DNA of 45,031 bases from contig LFSE01000073.1 in NCBI GenBank assembly GCA_001513075.1, positions 1-45,031 on the forward strand, given 5' to 3'. Below, piece by piece: positions 17,951-25,884 of the stretch. A program made the position numbers and the translations under genes. Under the pieces are notes generated by a model. The model saw only the letters and a list, made by a program, of their open reading frames with translations. It was not told the origin of the DNA and searched no databases. Positions within the stretch are counted from its first letter, which is position 1. Each line of letters starts with the position of its first letter. Source of the stretch: Clostridiales bacterium DTU074. GTDB taxonomy: Bacteria > Bacillota > Clostridia > Caldicoprobacterales > Caldicoprobacteraceae.

Positions 17951-18472
17951 GTGAACAAAAGGAGAAGTGAACTTTACGAGTGGCTGGAATCCATTGTTAT
18001 TGCCCTGCTGATTGCCTTTCTGTTTCGTTTCTTTGTATTTGATGTTGTTCTGGTGGAAGGCCAGTCAATGAATCCCACTTTGAAATCGGGGGATCGGATT
18101 ATCGTAACAAAGCTGAGTTATAAGTTTAAGAAGCCAGAATATAAGGACATAGTGGTGTTTAAAAACCCCGATGATCCGAAAGTCAGATACATCAAAAGGG
18201 TGATCGGAGTGGAAGGGGACAGTGTTGAGATAAGGGACGGAAAGGTATATGTTAATGATAAGGAACTGGTGGAGCCGTATATTTCAGAACCTATCATGGG
18301 AGAATACCCAAAAACCGTTGTCCCCGAAGGGACTATTTTTGCATTGGGAGATAATCGGAATTTTAGTAGGGACAGCAGAGATTCCCACGTCGGCTTCGTA
18401 CCAATAGACAATATAATTGGTAAAGCCAAACTTAGGATTTGGCCTGTCCGCTTAATAACCATCTTTGATTAG
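17951..18472 (+). CDS. lepB: Signal peptidase I
   Basis: Membrane serine protease that removes signal peptides from exported proteins. It has 173 residues, one N-terminal membrane segment (about residues 10-30, IVIALLIAFLFRFFVF), catalytic Ser39 in GQSMNPT and Lys82 in RYIKRV, and the box GDNRNFSRDSR. This is the short single-anchor type of Gram-positives. The start is GTG 17951 with GGGTGG at 17938-17943; the upstream ATG at 17936 has no ribosome binding site. It stands 12 nt before rbgA. Confidence 0.95.
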   Translation: MNKRRSELYEWLESIVIALLIAFLFRFFVFDVVLVEGQSMNPTLKSGDRIIVTKLSYKFKKPEYKDIVVFKNPDDPKVRYIKRVIGVEGDSVEIRDGKVYVNDKELVEPYISEPIMGEYPKTVVPEGTIFALGDNRNFSRDSRDSHVGFVPIDNIIGKAKLRIWPVRLITIFD

Positions 18473-18484
18473 AGGAGAAAGGGT

Positions 18485-19336
18485 ATGGCTTTGAGGATTC
18501 ACTGGTATCCTGGACATATGAGCAAAGCCAAGAGAATAATAAAGGAGAATATCAGGCTTGTTGATCTGGTTATAGAGCTGCGGGATGCCCGTATACCAAA
18601 GAGCAGTGCAAATCCGGATTTCGAGTTGTTGAGCAGAAACAAGGAACGCATGATACTGCTTAACAAAAAGGATTTGGCCGATCCCGTCAAAACACGGGAA
18701 TGGATTGAACATTTCAGGGAGCAGGGAATAAGGGGACAAGCCATCAATTGCCTTAAGTCTGCCGATATAAGGGAATTAAAGAGAACCATCATACAGATGG
18801 CCGAGGAAAAGCACAATGATATTAAAGAGAAAAAGGGCATAAGAAAGACCATACGGATAATGGTAGTCGGGATTCCCAATGTTGGCAAATCCACTTTGTT
18901 CAACGGGCTGGCCGGAGGAGCAAAGGCCCGGACCGAGGACAGGCCGGGTGTGACAAGGGGTAAGCAATGGGTGAAGATACATCCCTTTATAGATCTGCTG
19001 GATACCCCCGGTCTTCTGTGGCCCAAAGCCGATGATCAAAGTGCAATGCGAAACCTTGCCTTTATAGGCTCAATAAGGGACGACATTATAGATCTTGTGG
19101 AACTGGCCGGTACATTTCTGGATGTGGTTATGGACCTGTATCCCCAGCCGCTTGTTACCAGATATAAACTTGAGAATACAGAGGGTTTAAAAGGATATCA
19201 TCTCTTGGAGGCCATATGTAAAAATCAGGGTTGGATTCGTTCAGGCGGAACCCCGGATTTGGAAAGAGGGGCAAAGCAGTTGTTGAGCGATTTCCGTTCA
19301 GGCAAGCTGGGATGCATTACCCTTGAAACCCCGTAA
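18485..19336 (+). CDS. rbgA: Ribosome biogenesis GTPase RbgA (YlqF)
   Basis: Circularly permuted GTPase needed for a late step of 50S assembly. Its 283 residues show the permuted motif order: G4 NKKD (60-63) first, then G1 GIPNVGKS (129-136) and G3 DTPG (173-176). The N-terminal WYPGHMSKAKR is diagnostic. A C-terminal helical domain binds the ribosome. The start is ATG 18485, with AGAGGAG just upstream overlapping the lepB stop. The next gene (yifB) is convergent, only 35 bp away; in most Firmicutes rnhB follows in the same direction. Confidence 0.97.
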   Translation: MALRIHWYPGHMSKAKRIIKENIRLVDLVIELRDARIPKSSANPDFELLSRNKERMILLNKKDLADPVKTREWIEHFREQGIRGQAINCLKSADIRELKRTIIQMAEEKHNDIKEKKGIRKTIRIMVVGIPNVGKSTLFNGLAGGAKARTEDRPGVTRGKQWVKIHPFIDLLDTPGLLWPKADDQSAMRNLAFIGSIRDDIIDLVELAGTFLDVVMDLYPQPLVTRYKLENTEGLKGYHLLEAICKNQGWIRSGGTPDLERGAKQLLSDFRSGKLGCITLETP

Positions 19337-19371
19337 TATTTATGGCTCAAGCAAAAAGGTGCTTTGTATAC

Positions 19372-20901
19372 TCATATCCAAAACTGGCGATCCAGCTTTC
19401 TGTATTGAATTGCTTCTGCCAGGTGATGATCCTGTATATTTTCAACTCCTTCCAGATCGGCTATTGTGCGGGCTACTTTCAATATCCTGCCGTAGGCTCT
19501 GGCACTTAGATTCAGTGAGACAAAGGCTTTTTGCATCATTTTTCGCTGGCTGGCATTAATGCGGCAGTATTTATCGATCAGCTTTGAATTGAGCTGTGAG
19601 TTATAAAATATCCCCTCGTTTTTATACCGTTCAATTTGTACACGTCTTGCACTGTTAACCCTGGCTCTGATGGAAGCCGAATTTTCACCAGGACGATTGG
19701 CGCTCAGCTCTTCAAAGGAAATAGCTGGGACTTCTATCTGGATATCAAAACGGTCCATAAGAGGACCTGATATTCTTCCTAGATACCTGCTAATCTGTAT
19801 CGGGGTACACAGGCATTCTCTTGTTCTATCACCGAAAAAGCCGCAGGGGCATGGATTGGCGGAACCTATAAGGGTGAAAGAAGCAGGGAATACAGCAGTG
19901 CCGTTGGAACGGGATATGGTGACGATTCCGTCTTCCAGCGGTTGCCGAAGAGCTTCCAATACATCCCTTCGAAACTCGGGAAGCTCGTCCAAAAACAGCA
20001 CACCATGATGGGCCAGACTGATTTCGCCGGGCTGAGGGATTCTGCCTCCGCCTATAAGAGCAGCAGTGGAAATGGTATGATGGGGAGAGCGGAAAGGGCG
20101 ATGGTTGATAAGCCCTTCAGATGGATCAAGAAGGCCGGCAGCACTGTATATTTTGGTTATTTCAAGGGATTCCTCATAGGTGAGTTCGGGAAGTATTGAC
20201 GGCAGCCTTCGCGCCAGCATGGTTTTGCCTGAACCGGGGGGCCCCGTCATGAGCACGTTGTGTCCACCGGCTGCTGCGATCTCAAGGGCCCGTTTGGCTC
20301 CTTCCTGGCCTTTAACATCGGCGAAGTCTTCGATAGTATTGTGAAGGATATGATCCCCCAGGGTGTGAACCTTTTTGTACGGTGCCGGTTGGGATTCATT
20401 TTTGAATATGGAGACAAGCTCGTTTAAGGTGCTTACAGGATAGATGCCAATTTCCTTTACATGACTTGCTTCGGCTGCATTCTCGGGAGCAAGGACTACG
20501 CTTTTAATCTGATCCTTGACCGACAGAAGGGCGGGCAGCACTCCGTGTATGGGTCTGATACTGCCATCCAATGAAAGTTCGCCTAAAAAGATGCTGTCGG
20601 CCAGGGGATGACATGGAATTTGTTCGGTGGCCAGGAGTATGGCAACTGCGATTGCCAGATCATGAGCGGGACCTTCTTTTTTTGTGTCTGCAGGCGCAAG
20701 GTTTACCGTGATGCGTTTCACAGGAAACTCAAGGCCGCTGTTCTTAATGGCAGCTCTTACCCGCTCTCTTGATTCCTTTACTGCCGGGTCGGGCAACCCT
20801 ACAATGTCGAAAAAAGGCAACCCGCTGGAGATATCGACTTCCACTTCTATGATATATCCATCGATTCCAAATAATCCTGCACTTCTAACCTTGGCTAGCA
20901 A
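19372..20901 (-). CDS. yifB: YifB/ComM family Mg-chelatase-like AAA ATPase
   Basis: AAA+ ATPase of the YifB family. The related ComM of Gram-negatives is a helicase promoting branch migration in natural transformation. Its 509 residues have an N-terminal Lon-like S5 fold (about 1-170), Walker A GPPGSGKT (220-227), Walker B VLFLDE, and a C-terminal Mg-chelatase domain with a conserved cysteine cluster (NPCPCGFFGD, ECLC). The start is TTG at 20901, with GGGGGA about 6 nt upstream. It is third in a minus-strand group rnhB-yraN-yifB. Nearby dprA is consistent with a DNA-uptake role, which is inferred. Confidence 0.93.
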   Translation of the reverse strand: MLAKVRSAGLFGIDGYIIEVEVDISSGLPFFDIVGLPDPAVKESRERVRAAIKNSGLEFPVKRITVNLAPADTKKEGPAHDLAIAVAILLATEQIPCHPLADSIFLGELSLDGSIRPIHGVLPALLSVKDQIKSVVLAPENAAEASHVKEIGIYPVSTLNELVSIFKNESQPAPYKKVHTLGDHILHNTIEDFADVKGQEGAKRALEIAAAGGHNVLMTGPPGSGKTMLARRLPSILPELTYEESLEITKIYSAAGLLDPSEGLINHRPFRSPHHTISTAALIGGGRIPQPGEISLAHHGVLFLDELPEFRRDVLEALRQPLEDGIVTISRSNGTAVFPASFTLIGSANPCPCGFFGDRTRECLCTPIQISRYLGRISGPLMDRFDIQIEVPAISFEELSANRPGENSASIRARVNSARRVQIERYKNEGIFYNSQLNSKLIDKYCRINASQRKMMQKAFVSLNLSARAYGRILKVARTIADLEGVENIQDHHLAEAIQYRKLDRQFWI

Positions 20902-20977
20902 AATGATCCCCCTTCGCTAAAGCAAGTATTTGTCATATATACGGAGTATGACGGGAAAACCATGTTTTGCTAAAGCA

Positions 20978-21334
20978 TTAGAATGCATTTATTATATGGT
21001 TAAGATTACATGAGCCATCCGGTCTCGCAAATACTTCAACGATGTCAAACCGGCAGTCAAGATCGTAAAGTCCCTTTTCCTTCATGTAATATTGAGAAAG
21101 CAAATGATATTTCCTTTGTTTATTGCGGGTTACCGACTCGGCTGGCAACCCGAAGCTCAAAAAGCGACGGGTCTTTACTTCGATGAATATAAGGGTTTTT
21201 TGGTAAATTGCCACCAAATCTATCTCCCCTATCGGGCACCGATAATTGCGGTCAATAATGTGATAGCCTTTCTCATGGATGAGATACTGGCTTGCCATCT
21301 CTTCCCCCCACCTACCCAGCTCTTTGCGGTTCAT
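20978..21334 (-). CDS. yraN: YraN family (UPF0102) endonuclease-like protein
   Basis: Small protein of the UPF0102 family with a restriction-endonuclease-like fold, function not settled. Its 118 residues have the family pattern GEEMASQYL, then NYRCPIGEIDLVA and FIEVKTR, the E-D-ExK nuclease motif, so the active-site residues are present. The start is ATG at 21334, with GAGGAGG 7 nt before it; an in-frame ATG at 21352 adds 6 residues. It lies 32 nt after rnhB and is probably co-transcribed; the rnhB-yraN-yifB trio is conserved in Firmicutes, normally on the same strand as rbgA and dprA. Confidence 0.92.
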   Translation of the reverse strand: MNRKELGRWGEEMASQYLIHEKGYHIIDRNYRCPIGEIDLVAIYQKTLIFIEVKTRRFLSFGLPAESVTRNKQRKYHLLSQYYMKEKGLYDLDCRFDIVEVFARPDGSCNLNHIINAF

Positions 21335-21366
21335 CGGTGTGCCTCCTCGCATTTGAGAACATCCTT

Positions 21367-22050
21367 CTATGCCTGTTTTGAATTACCGATTATGATTTTT
21401 TTGCAAAAGCTTTTGCGGTGTATGGGGGACAGGCCAAATCTTTGGATGCATTCAATATGCTGTTTGGTGCCGTAGCCCATGTGGCTGTCAAATCCATACT
21501 CGGGATATTTAAGTGCCCACTCCGCCATCTCCCGATCCCTGGTAACCTTTGCTATTATTGAGGCAGCGGCTATTGCCAGGGAGCGGATATCACCTTTTGT
21601 AAACGAATACTGGGGAAAGGGACAATTGTACAGCTCAACCGCATCAATCAATACACAGTCGGGCTGACAGCTGCAATTGTGTATTGCCTGTTCCATAGCA
21701 ATACGGGTAGCATTCAGGATGTTTATTTCATCTATCTGTTCGGGACCAACCCGGCCTATTCCAACTGCAATGGCTGAAGACATGATGATTTGATAGAGAC
21801 TTTCCCTTTGGGCAGGGGAAAGCCTTTTGGAGTCCCTGATATTGTTATTTTTATCCAATATGCCGTCGGGCAGCTCATTTTTCGGAAGTATGACACATGC
21901 GGCTACTACCGGGCCTGCCAAAGGGCCCCGACCGGCTTCATCGATTCCAGCCACAAGCTTGTAGCCCATGTTCCACATATTGATGTCTTCAAAGGGCTTG
22001 CCATCATCTGAATTATACGGGATGACCAACTTGTTTTCTCCTGTATACAC
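21367..22050 (-). CDS. rnhB: Ribonuclease HII
   Basis: Cuts RNA in RNA-DNA hybrids and at single ribonucleotides in DNA. Its 227 residues have GIDEAGRGPLAGP with catalytic Asp37-Glu38, a later Asp in VLIDAVEL, and the ASIIAKVTRDREM block. GTG at 22050 is the likely start, with GAGGAG about 10 nt upstream. ATG codons 24 and 27 residues in lack a good ribosome binding site. It is the first gene of the minus-strand group, with a promoter candidate at 22124-22152, and it diverges from dprA. Confidence 0.95.
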   Translation of the reverse strand: MYTGENKLVIPYNSDDGKPFEDINMWNMGYKLVAGIDEAGRGPLAGPVVAACVILPKNELPDGILDKNNNIRDSKRLSPAQRESLYQIIMSSAIAVGIGRVGPEQIDEINILNATRIAMEQAIHNCSCQPDCVLIDAVELYNCPFPQYSFTKGDIRSLAIAAASIIAKVTRDREMAEWALKYPEYGFDSHMGYGTKQHIECIQRFGLSPIHRKSFCKKIIIGNSKQA

Positions 22051-22123
22051 CTTGACATTTCTCCTCTTTGAAAGGTTGGCAAATCCTTATGTCGGACAAG
22101 AAGAAATAGAACAAACTATCTAT

Positions 22124-22152
22124 ATATTACTATTTTATCATTATATCGTCAA
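22124..22152 (-). promoter_or_regulatory. Candidate promoter of rnhB-yraN-yifB
   Basis: On the minus strand: TTGACG (22152-22147), a 17-bp spacer and TAATAT (22129-22124). The predicted start is near 22117, about 65 nt before the GTG start of rnhB. The DNA around it is very AT-rich. Confidence 0.5.
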
Positions 22153-22185
22153 CGACACTATTAAGGTATTCAGATAAACGGCATA

Positions 22186-22244
22186 TTTGCAGAATATCAT
22201 GAAAATCATCTTGACCTCCAGTGGTTGGAATAGTATTTTGCAAA
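22186..22244. repeat. Repeat copy A with inverted ends
   Basis: A 59-nt unit starting TTTGCAGAATA and ending TATTTTGCAAA, so its ends are inverted repeats (10 of 11). It shares TGCAGAATATYATG and CTCCAGTGRTTGGAAT plus the end with copy B at 22474-22533. No coding potential. It looks like a miniature mobile or palindromic repeat element. Confidence 0.65.
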
Positions 22245-22296
22245 AGCACATTATGAGTCGCACGATCTTCATTAGACTGTCGAGAAGATGTTGTAC

Positions 22297-22459
22297 GAAG
22301 AATATTGTGGAGCTCGCCTTACGAAAAGGCTTAGGACCTGTAAGCGAAGCGAAGGGAAGCCGGAACCAATGTTTGAGCGATAGCGAGTTTTGGTGGAGGC
22401 CCGAAGCGAGCGGTACAGGTTCTTAGCCTTGAGCATCAGCGAGCGGAATAATATTCTTC
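22297..22459. repeat. 163-nt inverted-repeat element, probably a folded RNA or cruciform
   Basis: Outer arms GAAGAATATT (22297-22306) and AATATTCTTC (22450-22459) are exact inverted repeats. Inside, GCTCGC (22312-22317) pairs with GCGAGC (22439-22444), and a 17-nt arm 22326-22342 pairs with 22414-22430 (15 of 17). The apex holds short GCGA-rich motifs (GAAGCGA, GAGCGATAGCGAG, CGAAGCGAGCGG) and a further ACCAA/TTGGT pairing. Its left edge (22299-22320) resembles the beginning of copy B. It is probably a non-autonomous repeat or structured noncoding element; no transposase is present. Confidence 0.6.
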
Positions 22460-22473
22460 TATTAATGGCATTA

Positions 22474-22533
22474 TGTGCAGAATATTATGTAGCTTGCCTT
22501 GGAGCTCCAGTGATTGGAATCGTATTCTGCAAA
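22474..22533. repeat. Repeat copy B with inverted ends
   Basis: A 60-nt unit with GTGCAGAATATTATG at its left and GTATTCTGCAAA at its right. Its last 29 nt match copy A with three differences. A second half-site ATTCTGCAAA follows at 22541-22550, suggesting a nested or decayed further copy. Confidence 0.65.
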
Positions 22534-22610
22534 GATTAATATTCTGCAAACAACCATGCTGTGTCAACACTTCTCAGGACCACATTGCAGCTCCTTATGG
22601 GAATTCCTGC

Positions 22611-22639
22611 TTGACTCATTATTATGCGAAATGTATCAT
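22611..22639 (+). promoter_or_regulatory. Promoter of dprA
   Basis: TTGACT (22611-22616), a 17-bp spacer and TATCAT (22634-22639). The start would be near 22646, just before AGGAGG at 22662-22667. This rules out coding use of the long upstream frame. Confidence 0.65.
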
Positions 22640-22676
22640 AGATAGGGAAGCATTGTACATCAGGAGGAGAAAAGCG

Positions 22677-23783
22677 GTGGATGAAGTCCAGGCCAGGGTA
22701 TACTGGATATGGTTGTCGAGCATACCCGAAATAGGCTCAAAGAGATTTTTTTCTCTAATAGATATGTTCGGGAGTCCGAAAAGCGTTTGGGAAAGCAGCT
22801 ACGATGATTTGAGGGAAGCAAGCAGGTTTATTGGCAGCAAGGCCGTACAGAATATTATTAAATATAAAAAGTCGGTATATTTGGAAAAGGCCCAAAAAAT
22901 AAATGAAGATTTGAATATTAAAGTAATAACTTTTATTGATGATGAATATCCTAAGATTTTGAAGAACATATACGATCCGCCGGCGGTGCTTTACTGCAAA
23001 GGTAAACCGCTGAAGGAAACGTCTTCCATGATAGCCATTGTTGGCTCTAGAAGAACATCGGAATACGGCCGGCAAATGGCTGAAAAATTTGCCTATGAAC
23101 TGTCGGAGGCCGGCTTTACTGTAATAAGCGGGCTGGCCAGAGGGATCGACTCCATGGCTCACAGGGGAGCAATTAAAGCGAGAGGATATACAATCGGAGT
23201 GCTTGGATGCGGTGTTGATGTTATTTACCCAAGAGAAAACAAGGGCTTGTTTCGCCAGATGGAGGAGTATGGAACTCTGGTAAGCGAATATCCGCCGGGT
23301 ACACAGTGTGCTCCCGGCAATTTTCCTGCAAGAAACAGAATAATCAGCGGGCTGTCCCAGGCTGTTCTGGTAGTCGAAGCTGGCAACAGAAGCGGCGCGC
23401 TGATCACCTGTGATTTTGCCCTTGAACAGGGGAAGGATGTGTATGCTATTCCGGGCAATATTACCAGCCCCTACAGTATCGGAACAAACCAATTGATAAA
23501 AGAAGGAGCAAAACTGGTAACATGTCCTGAAGATATACTGGAAGAGTTTGGGCTGGCAGGGAATTCGATTGCTGACAGACCCACGCAGGAAGCGTATCAG
23601 CTGGATATTTTCGAGACCCAGGTGTATAATGCTCTTGAGGATGGTGAGAAACAATTGGAAGAACTCGTTGCCATAACAGAACTTGAAGTAAGCAAGTTAA
23701 ACGCTATCCTTACCATATTAGAGATGAAAGGGATAGTTAAACAATTACCGGGAGGAAAATTCGTTAAATGCTGGATGAACTGA
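22677..23783 (+). CDS. dprA: DNA processing protein DprA (Smf)
   Basis: Binds incoming single-stranded DNA and loads RecA during natural transformation. Its 368 residues have an N-terminal helical domain (about 1-85), a Rossmann-like DprA core with GSRRTS (from residue 123), SGLARGIDSMAH and GNRSGALITCDFALEQGK, and a C-terminal winged-helix domain (ELVAITELEVSKLNAILTILE as two short blocks). The start is GTG 22677 with AGGAGG at 22662-22667. The frame is open back to 22473, but that part is repeat DNA upstream of the promoter. It is followed 13 nt later by topA. Confidence 0.95.
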   Translation: MDEVQARVYWIWLSSIPEIGSKRFFSLIDMFGSPKSVWESSYDDLREASRFIGSKAVQNIIKYKKSVYLEKAQKINEDLNIKVITFIDDEYPKILKNIYDPPAVLYCKGKPLKETSSMIAIVGSRRTSEYGRQMAEKFAYELSEAGFTVISGLARGIDSMAHRGAIKARGYTIGVLGCGVDVIYPRENKGLFRQMEEYGTLVSEYPPGTQCAPGNFPARNRIISGLSQAVLVVEAGNRSGALITCDFALEQGKDVYAIPGNITSPYSIGTNQLIKEGAKLVTCPEDILEEFGLAGNSIADRPTQEAYQLDIFETQVYNALEDGEKQLEELVAITELEVSKLNAILTILEMKGIVKQLPGGKFVKCWMN

Positions 23784-23796
23784 ATGGAGGGATAAT

Positions 23797-25884
23797 GTGG
23801 CACAGAATTTAGTTATTGTGGAATCCCCTGCCAAAGCAAAAACCATTAAAAAGTTTTTAGGAAAGGGCTACAACGTTGAAGCTTCAATGGGTCACGTGAG
23901 AGATCTGCCCAAGAGCCAGCTGGGCGTGGACATTGAAAACGATTTTGAGCCAAAATATATAACCATACGCGGAAAAGGGGAAATAATAAAGAAGTTAAAA
24001 AAGGAAGCCCAAAACGCAAACAGGGTTTACCTGGCTACCGACCCGGACCGGGAAGGGGAAGCAATATCGTGGCATATCGCCCATCTGCTGGATATTGACC
24101 CGTCTTCAACTTGCAGAATAGAGTTTAACGAAATTACTCAGCAGGCTATTAAAAATGCCATTAAGTATCCAAGGGCAATTAATATGCATTTGGTTGATGC
24201 CCAACAGGCAAGAAGGGTTCTGGACAGGGTGGTGGGGTATACTATTAGCCCGCTGCTGTGGCGCAAGGTGAAAAAGGGATTAAGCGCCGGACGTGTCCAG
24301 TCAGTTGCTACCAGAATGGTGTGCGAGCGGGAGAGGGAGATACAGGAGTTTACACCGGAGGAATACTGGACTATAACCGGAAAGTTTACAAAACGCGGCG
24401 ATACGCAGATGTTTGAAGCAAACTTTTATGGGACGAAGGATAACAAGATAACTCCAAAGGACAAAGAACAGGCGACGGCTTTAATTAAGGAATTGCAGGA
24501 TGCAGAATTCCATGTGCTTAGCATTAAGCGGGGCACCAAAAAGCGGGGAGCGCCGCCTCCTTTTATTACCAGCACACTACAGCAGGAAGCCTATCGAAAG
24601 TTGGGATTTAGCACTCAAAAAACCATGATGATTGCGCAACAGCTGTATGAAGGAATCGAAATCAAGGGCGAAGGGGCGGTCGGCCTGGTAACCTATATTC
24701 GTACCGATTCCACGCGTATATCCGAACAGGCGCAGAAAGAGGCGTTGGAATTCATAAGGGACAGGTATGGGAAGGAGTATGTTCCTGATAAACCCAATCA
24801 ATACAGATCCAGGAGAGGAACTCAGGATGCCCATGAAGCTATAAGACCTACATCTATACTGAGGGAACCCGAGGCAATCAAGGATTCGCTGAACCGGGAT
24901 CAGTACAGATTGTATCGCCTGATATACGAGCGTTTCCTGGCCAGTCAGATGACTCCCGCCCTTTACGAGACTGTGACGGTGGATATTACAGGAAATGAAT
25001 ATCTGTTTAGAGCAAGCGGTTCCCGAAAGATATTCCCCGGACACACCGTGGTATATCTGGAGGGAAGCGATAACGAATCCGAAGATAAGGAGAAGGATAT
25101 AAAGCTGCCCGAATTGAGTGAGGGAGAGAGGCTGGATCTAAAGAAACTGATTCCCGAACAACACTTTACACAACCTCCTCCCCGATATACCGAGGCATCA
25201 TTGGTACGTGCACTGGAAGAGATGGGTATAGGGAGGCCCAGTACCTATGCACCGACCCTGTCAACCATAATATCCCGCGGCTATGTGGTACGGGAGAAGA
25301 AGTACCTTGTACCTACCGAATTGGGTTTTATTGTTAATGATTTGATGATGGAATATTTCCCGGATATTGTTGATTATAAATTTACCGCCGAAATGGAAAA
25401 GCAGCTGGATGAGATTGAGGATAACAAAAAGAACTGGCAGGAGATAGTGAGGGAATTCTATATACCGTTTCAGGCTTTGCTGAAACAAGCCGATGAGGAA
25501 ATATCGAAGATAGAGATTCGTGAGGAAGAGTCCGACGTTAAGTGTGATAAATGCGGAGCCAATATGGTCATCAAAATGGGTCGTTACGGTAAATTTCTGG
25601 CATGTCCCAATTTTCCTGAATGCCGTAATACCAAACCCCTGGTTGAAAAAATAGACGTTCACTGTCCTAAGTGTGGCGGTGCGATAGTGGTAAGGCGTAC
25701 CAAAAAGGGCAAGAAGTTTTATGGCTGTGATAATTACCCTGAATGTGATTTTGTTTCCTGGGATATGCCTACCGAAAAAAAGTGTCCGGAATGCGGCTCC
25801 TTCATGATAATAAGGAGAAGAAAAAACTGGGAAGAGTATGCCGTCTGTTCAAATAAGAAGTGCGGGTATGAGGAGAAGGTATAA
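23797..25884 (+). CDS. topA: DNA topoisomerase I
   Basis: Type IA topoisomerase that relaxes negative supercoils. Its 695 residues hold an N-terminal TOPRIM domain (LVIVESPAKAKTI; acidic DPDREGE), catalytic Tyr300 in TYIRTDSTR, and three C-terminal zinc ribbons (CDKCG, CPKCGG and CPECGS, the last two with their second Cys pairs in CDNYPEC and CSNKKC). GTG 23797 has GGAGG 6 nt upstream; an ATG at 23795 is out of frame. The stop overlaps the trmFO start as TAATG. dprA-topA-trmFO is the usual order. Confidence 0.97.
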   Translation: MAQNLVIVESPAKAKTIKKFLGKGYNVEASMGHVRDLPKSQLGVDIENDFEPKYITIRGKGEIIKKLKKEAQNANRVYLATDPDREGEAISWHIAHLLDIDPSSTCRIEFNEITQQAIKNAIKYPRAINMHLVDAQQARRVLDRVVGYTISPLLWRKVKKGLSAGRVQSVATRMVCEREREIQEFTPEEYWTITGKFTKRGDTQMFEANFYGTKDNKITPKDKEQATALIKELQDAEFHVLSIKRGTKKRGAPPPFITSTLQQEAYRKLGFSTQKTMMIAQQLYEGIEIKGEGAVGLVTYIRTDSTRISEQAQKEALEFIRDRYGKEYVPDKPNQYRSRRGTQDAHEAIRPTSILREPEAIKDSLNRDQYRLYRLIYERFLASQMTPALYETVTVDITGNEYLFRASGSRKIFPGHTVVYLEGSDNESEDKEKDIKLPELSEGERLDLKKLIPEQHFTQPPPRYTEASLVRALEEMGIGRPSTYAPTLSTIISRGYVVREKKYLVPTELGFIVNDLMMEYFPDIVDYKFTAEMEKQLDEIEDNKKNWQEIVREFYIPFQALLKQADEEISKIEIREEESDVKCDKCGANMVIKMGRYGKFLACPNFPECRNTKPLVEKIDVHCPKCGGAIVVRRTKKGKKFYGCDNYPECDFVSWDMPTEKKCPECGSFMIIRRRKNWEEYAVCSNKKCGYEEKV

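Larger units (their letters stand above)
22051..22676. other. Intergenic region with repeats between divergent rnhB and dprA
   Basis: The largest gene-free stretch in the window (626 bp). From left to right it holds the rnhB promoter (minus strand), a 59-nt repeat copy, a short spacer, a 163-nt inverted-repeat element, a 60-nt second repeat copy with an extra half-site, and the dprA promoter. No credible coding frame is present. Confidence 0.7.

Noticed and set aside
22187-22426. 79-codon open frame across the repeat cluster
   Set aside because: It runs through inverted-repeat DNA, has no ribosome binding site and resembles no protein; the repeats explain the sequence.
22186-22550. CRISPR array
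   Set aside because: The copies are few, diverged, internally palindromic and not evenly spaced by unique spacers; no cas genes are nearby.
22473-22676. N-terminal extension of dprA by 68 codons
   Set aside because: It is encoded by the repeat copy and by DNA upstream of the dprA promoter (22611-22639). It has no ribosome binding site and is unlike DprA proteins, and a clear AGGAGG precedes the GTG at 22677.
22755-23654. Long minus-strand open frame opposite dprA (299 codons)
   Set aside because: The plus-strand DprA motifs are unmistakable, and the reverse translation shows no family features.
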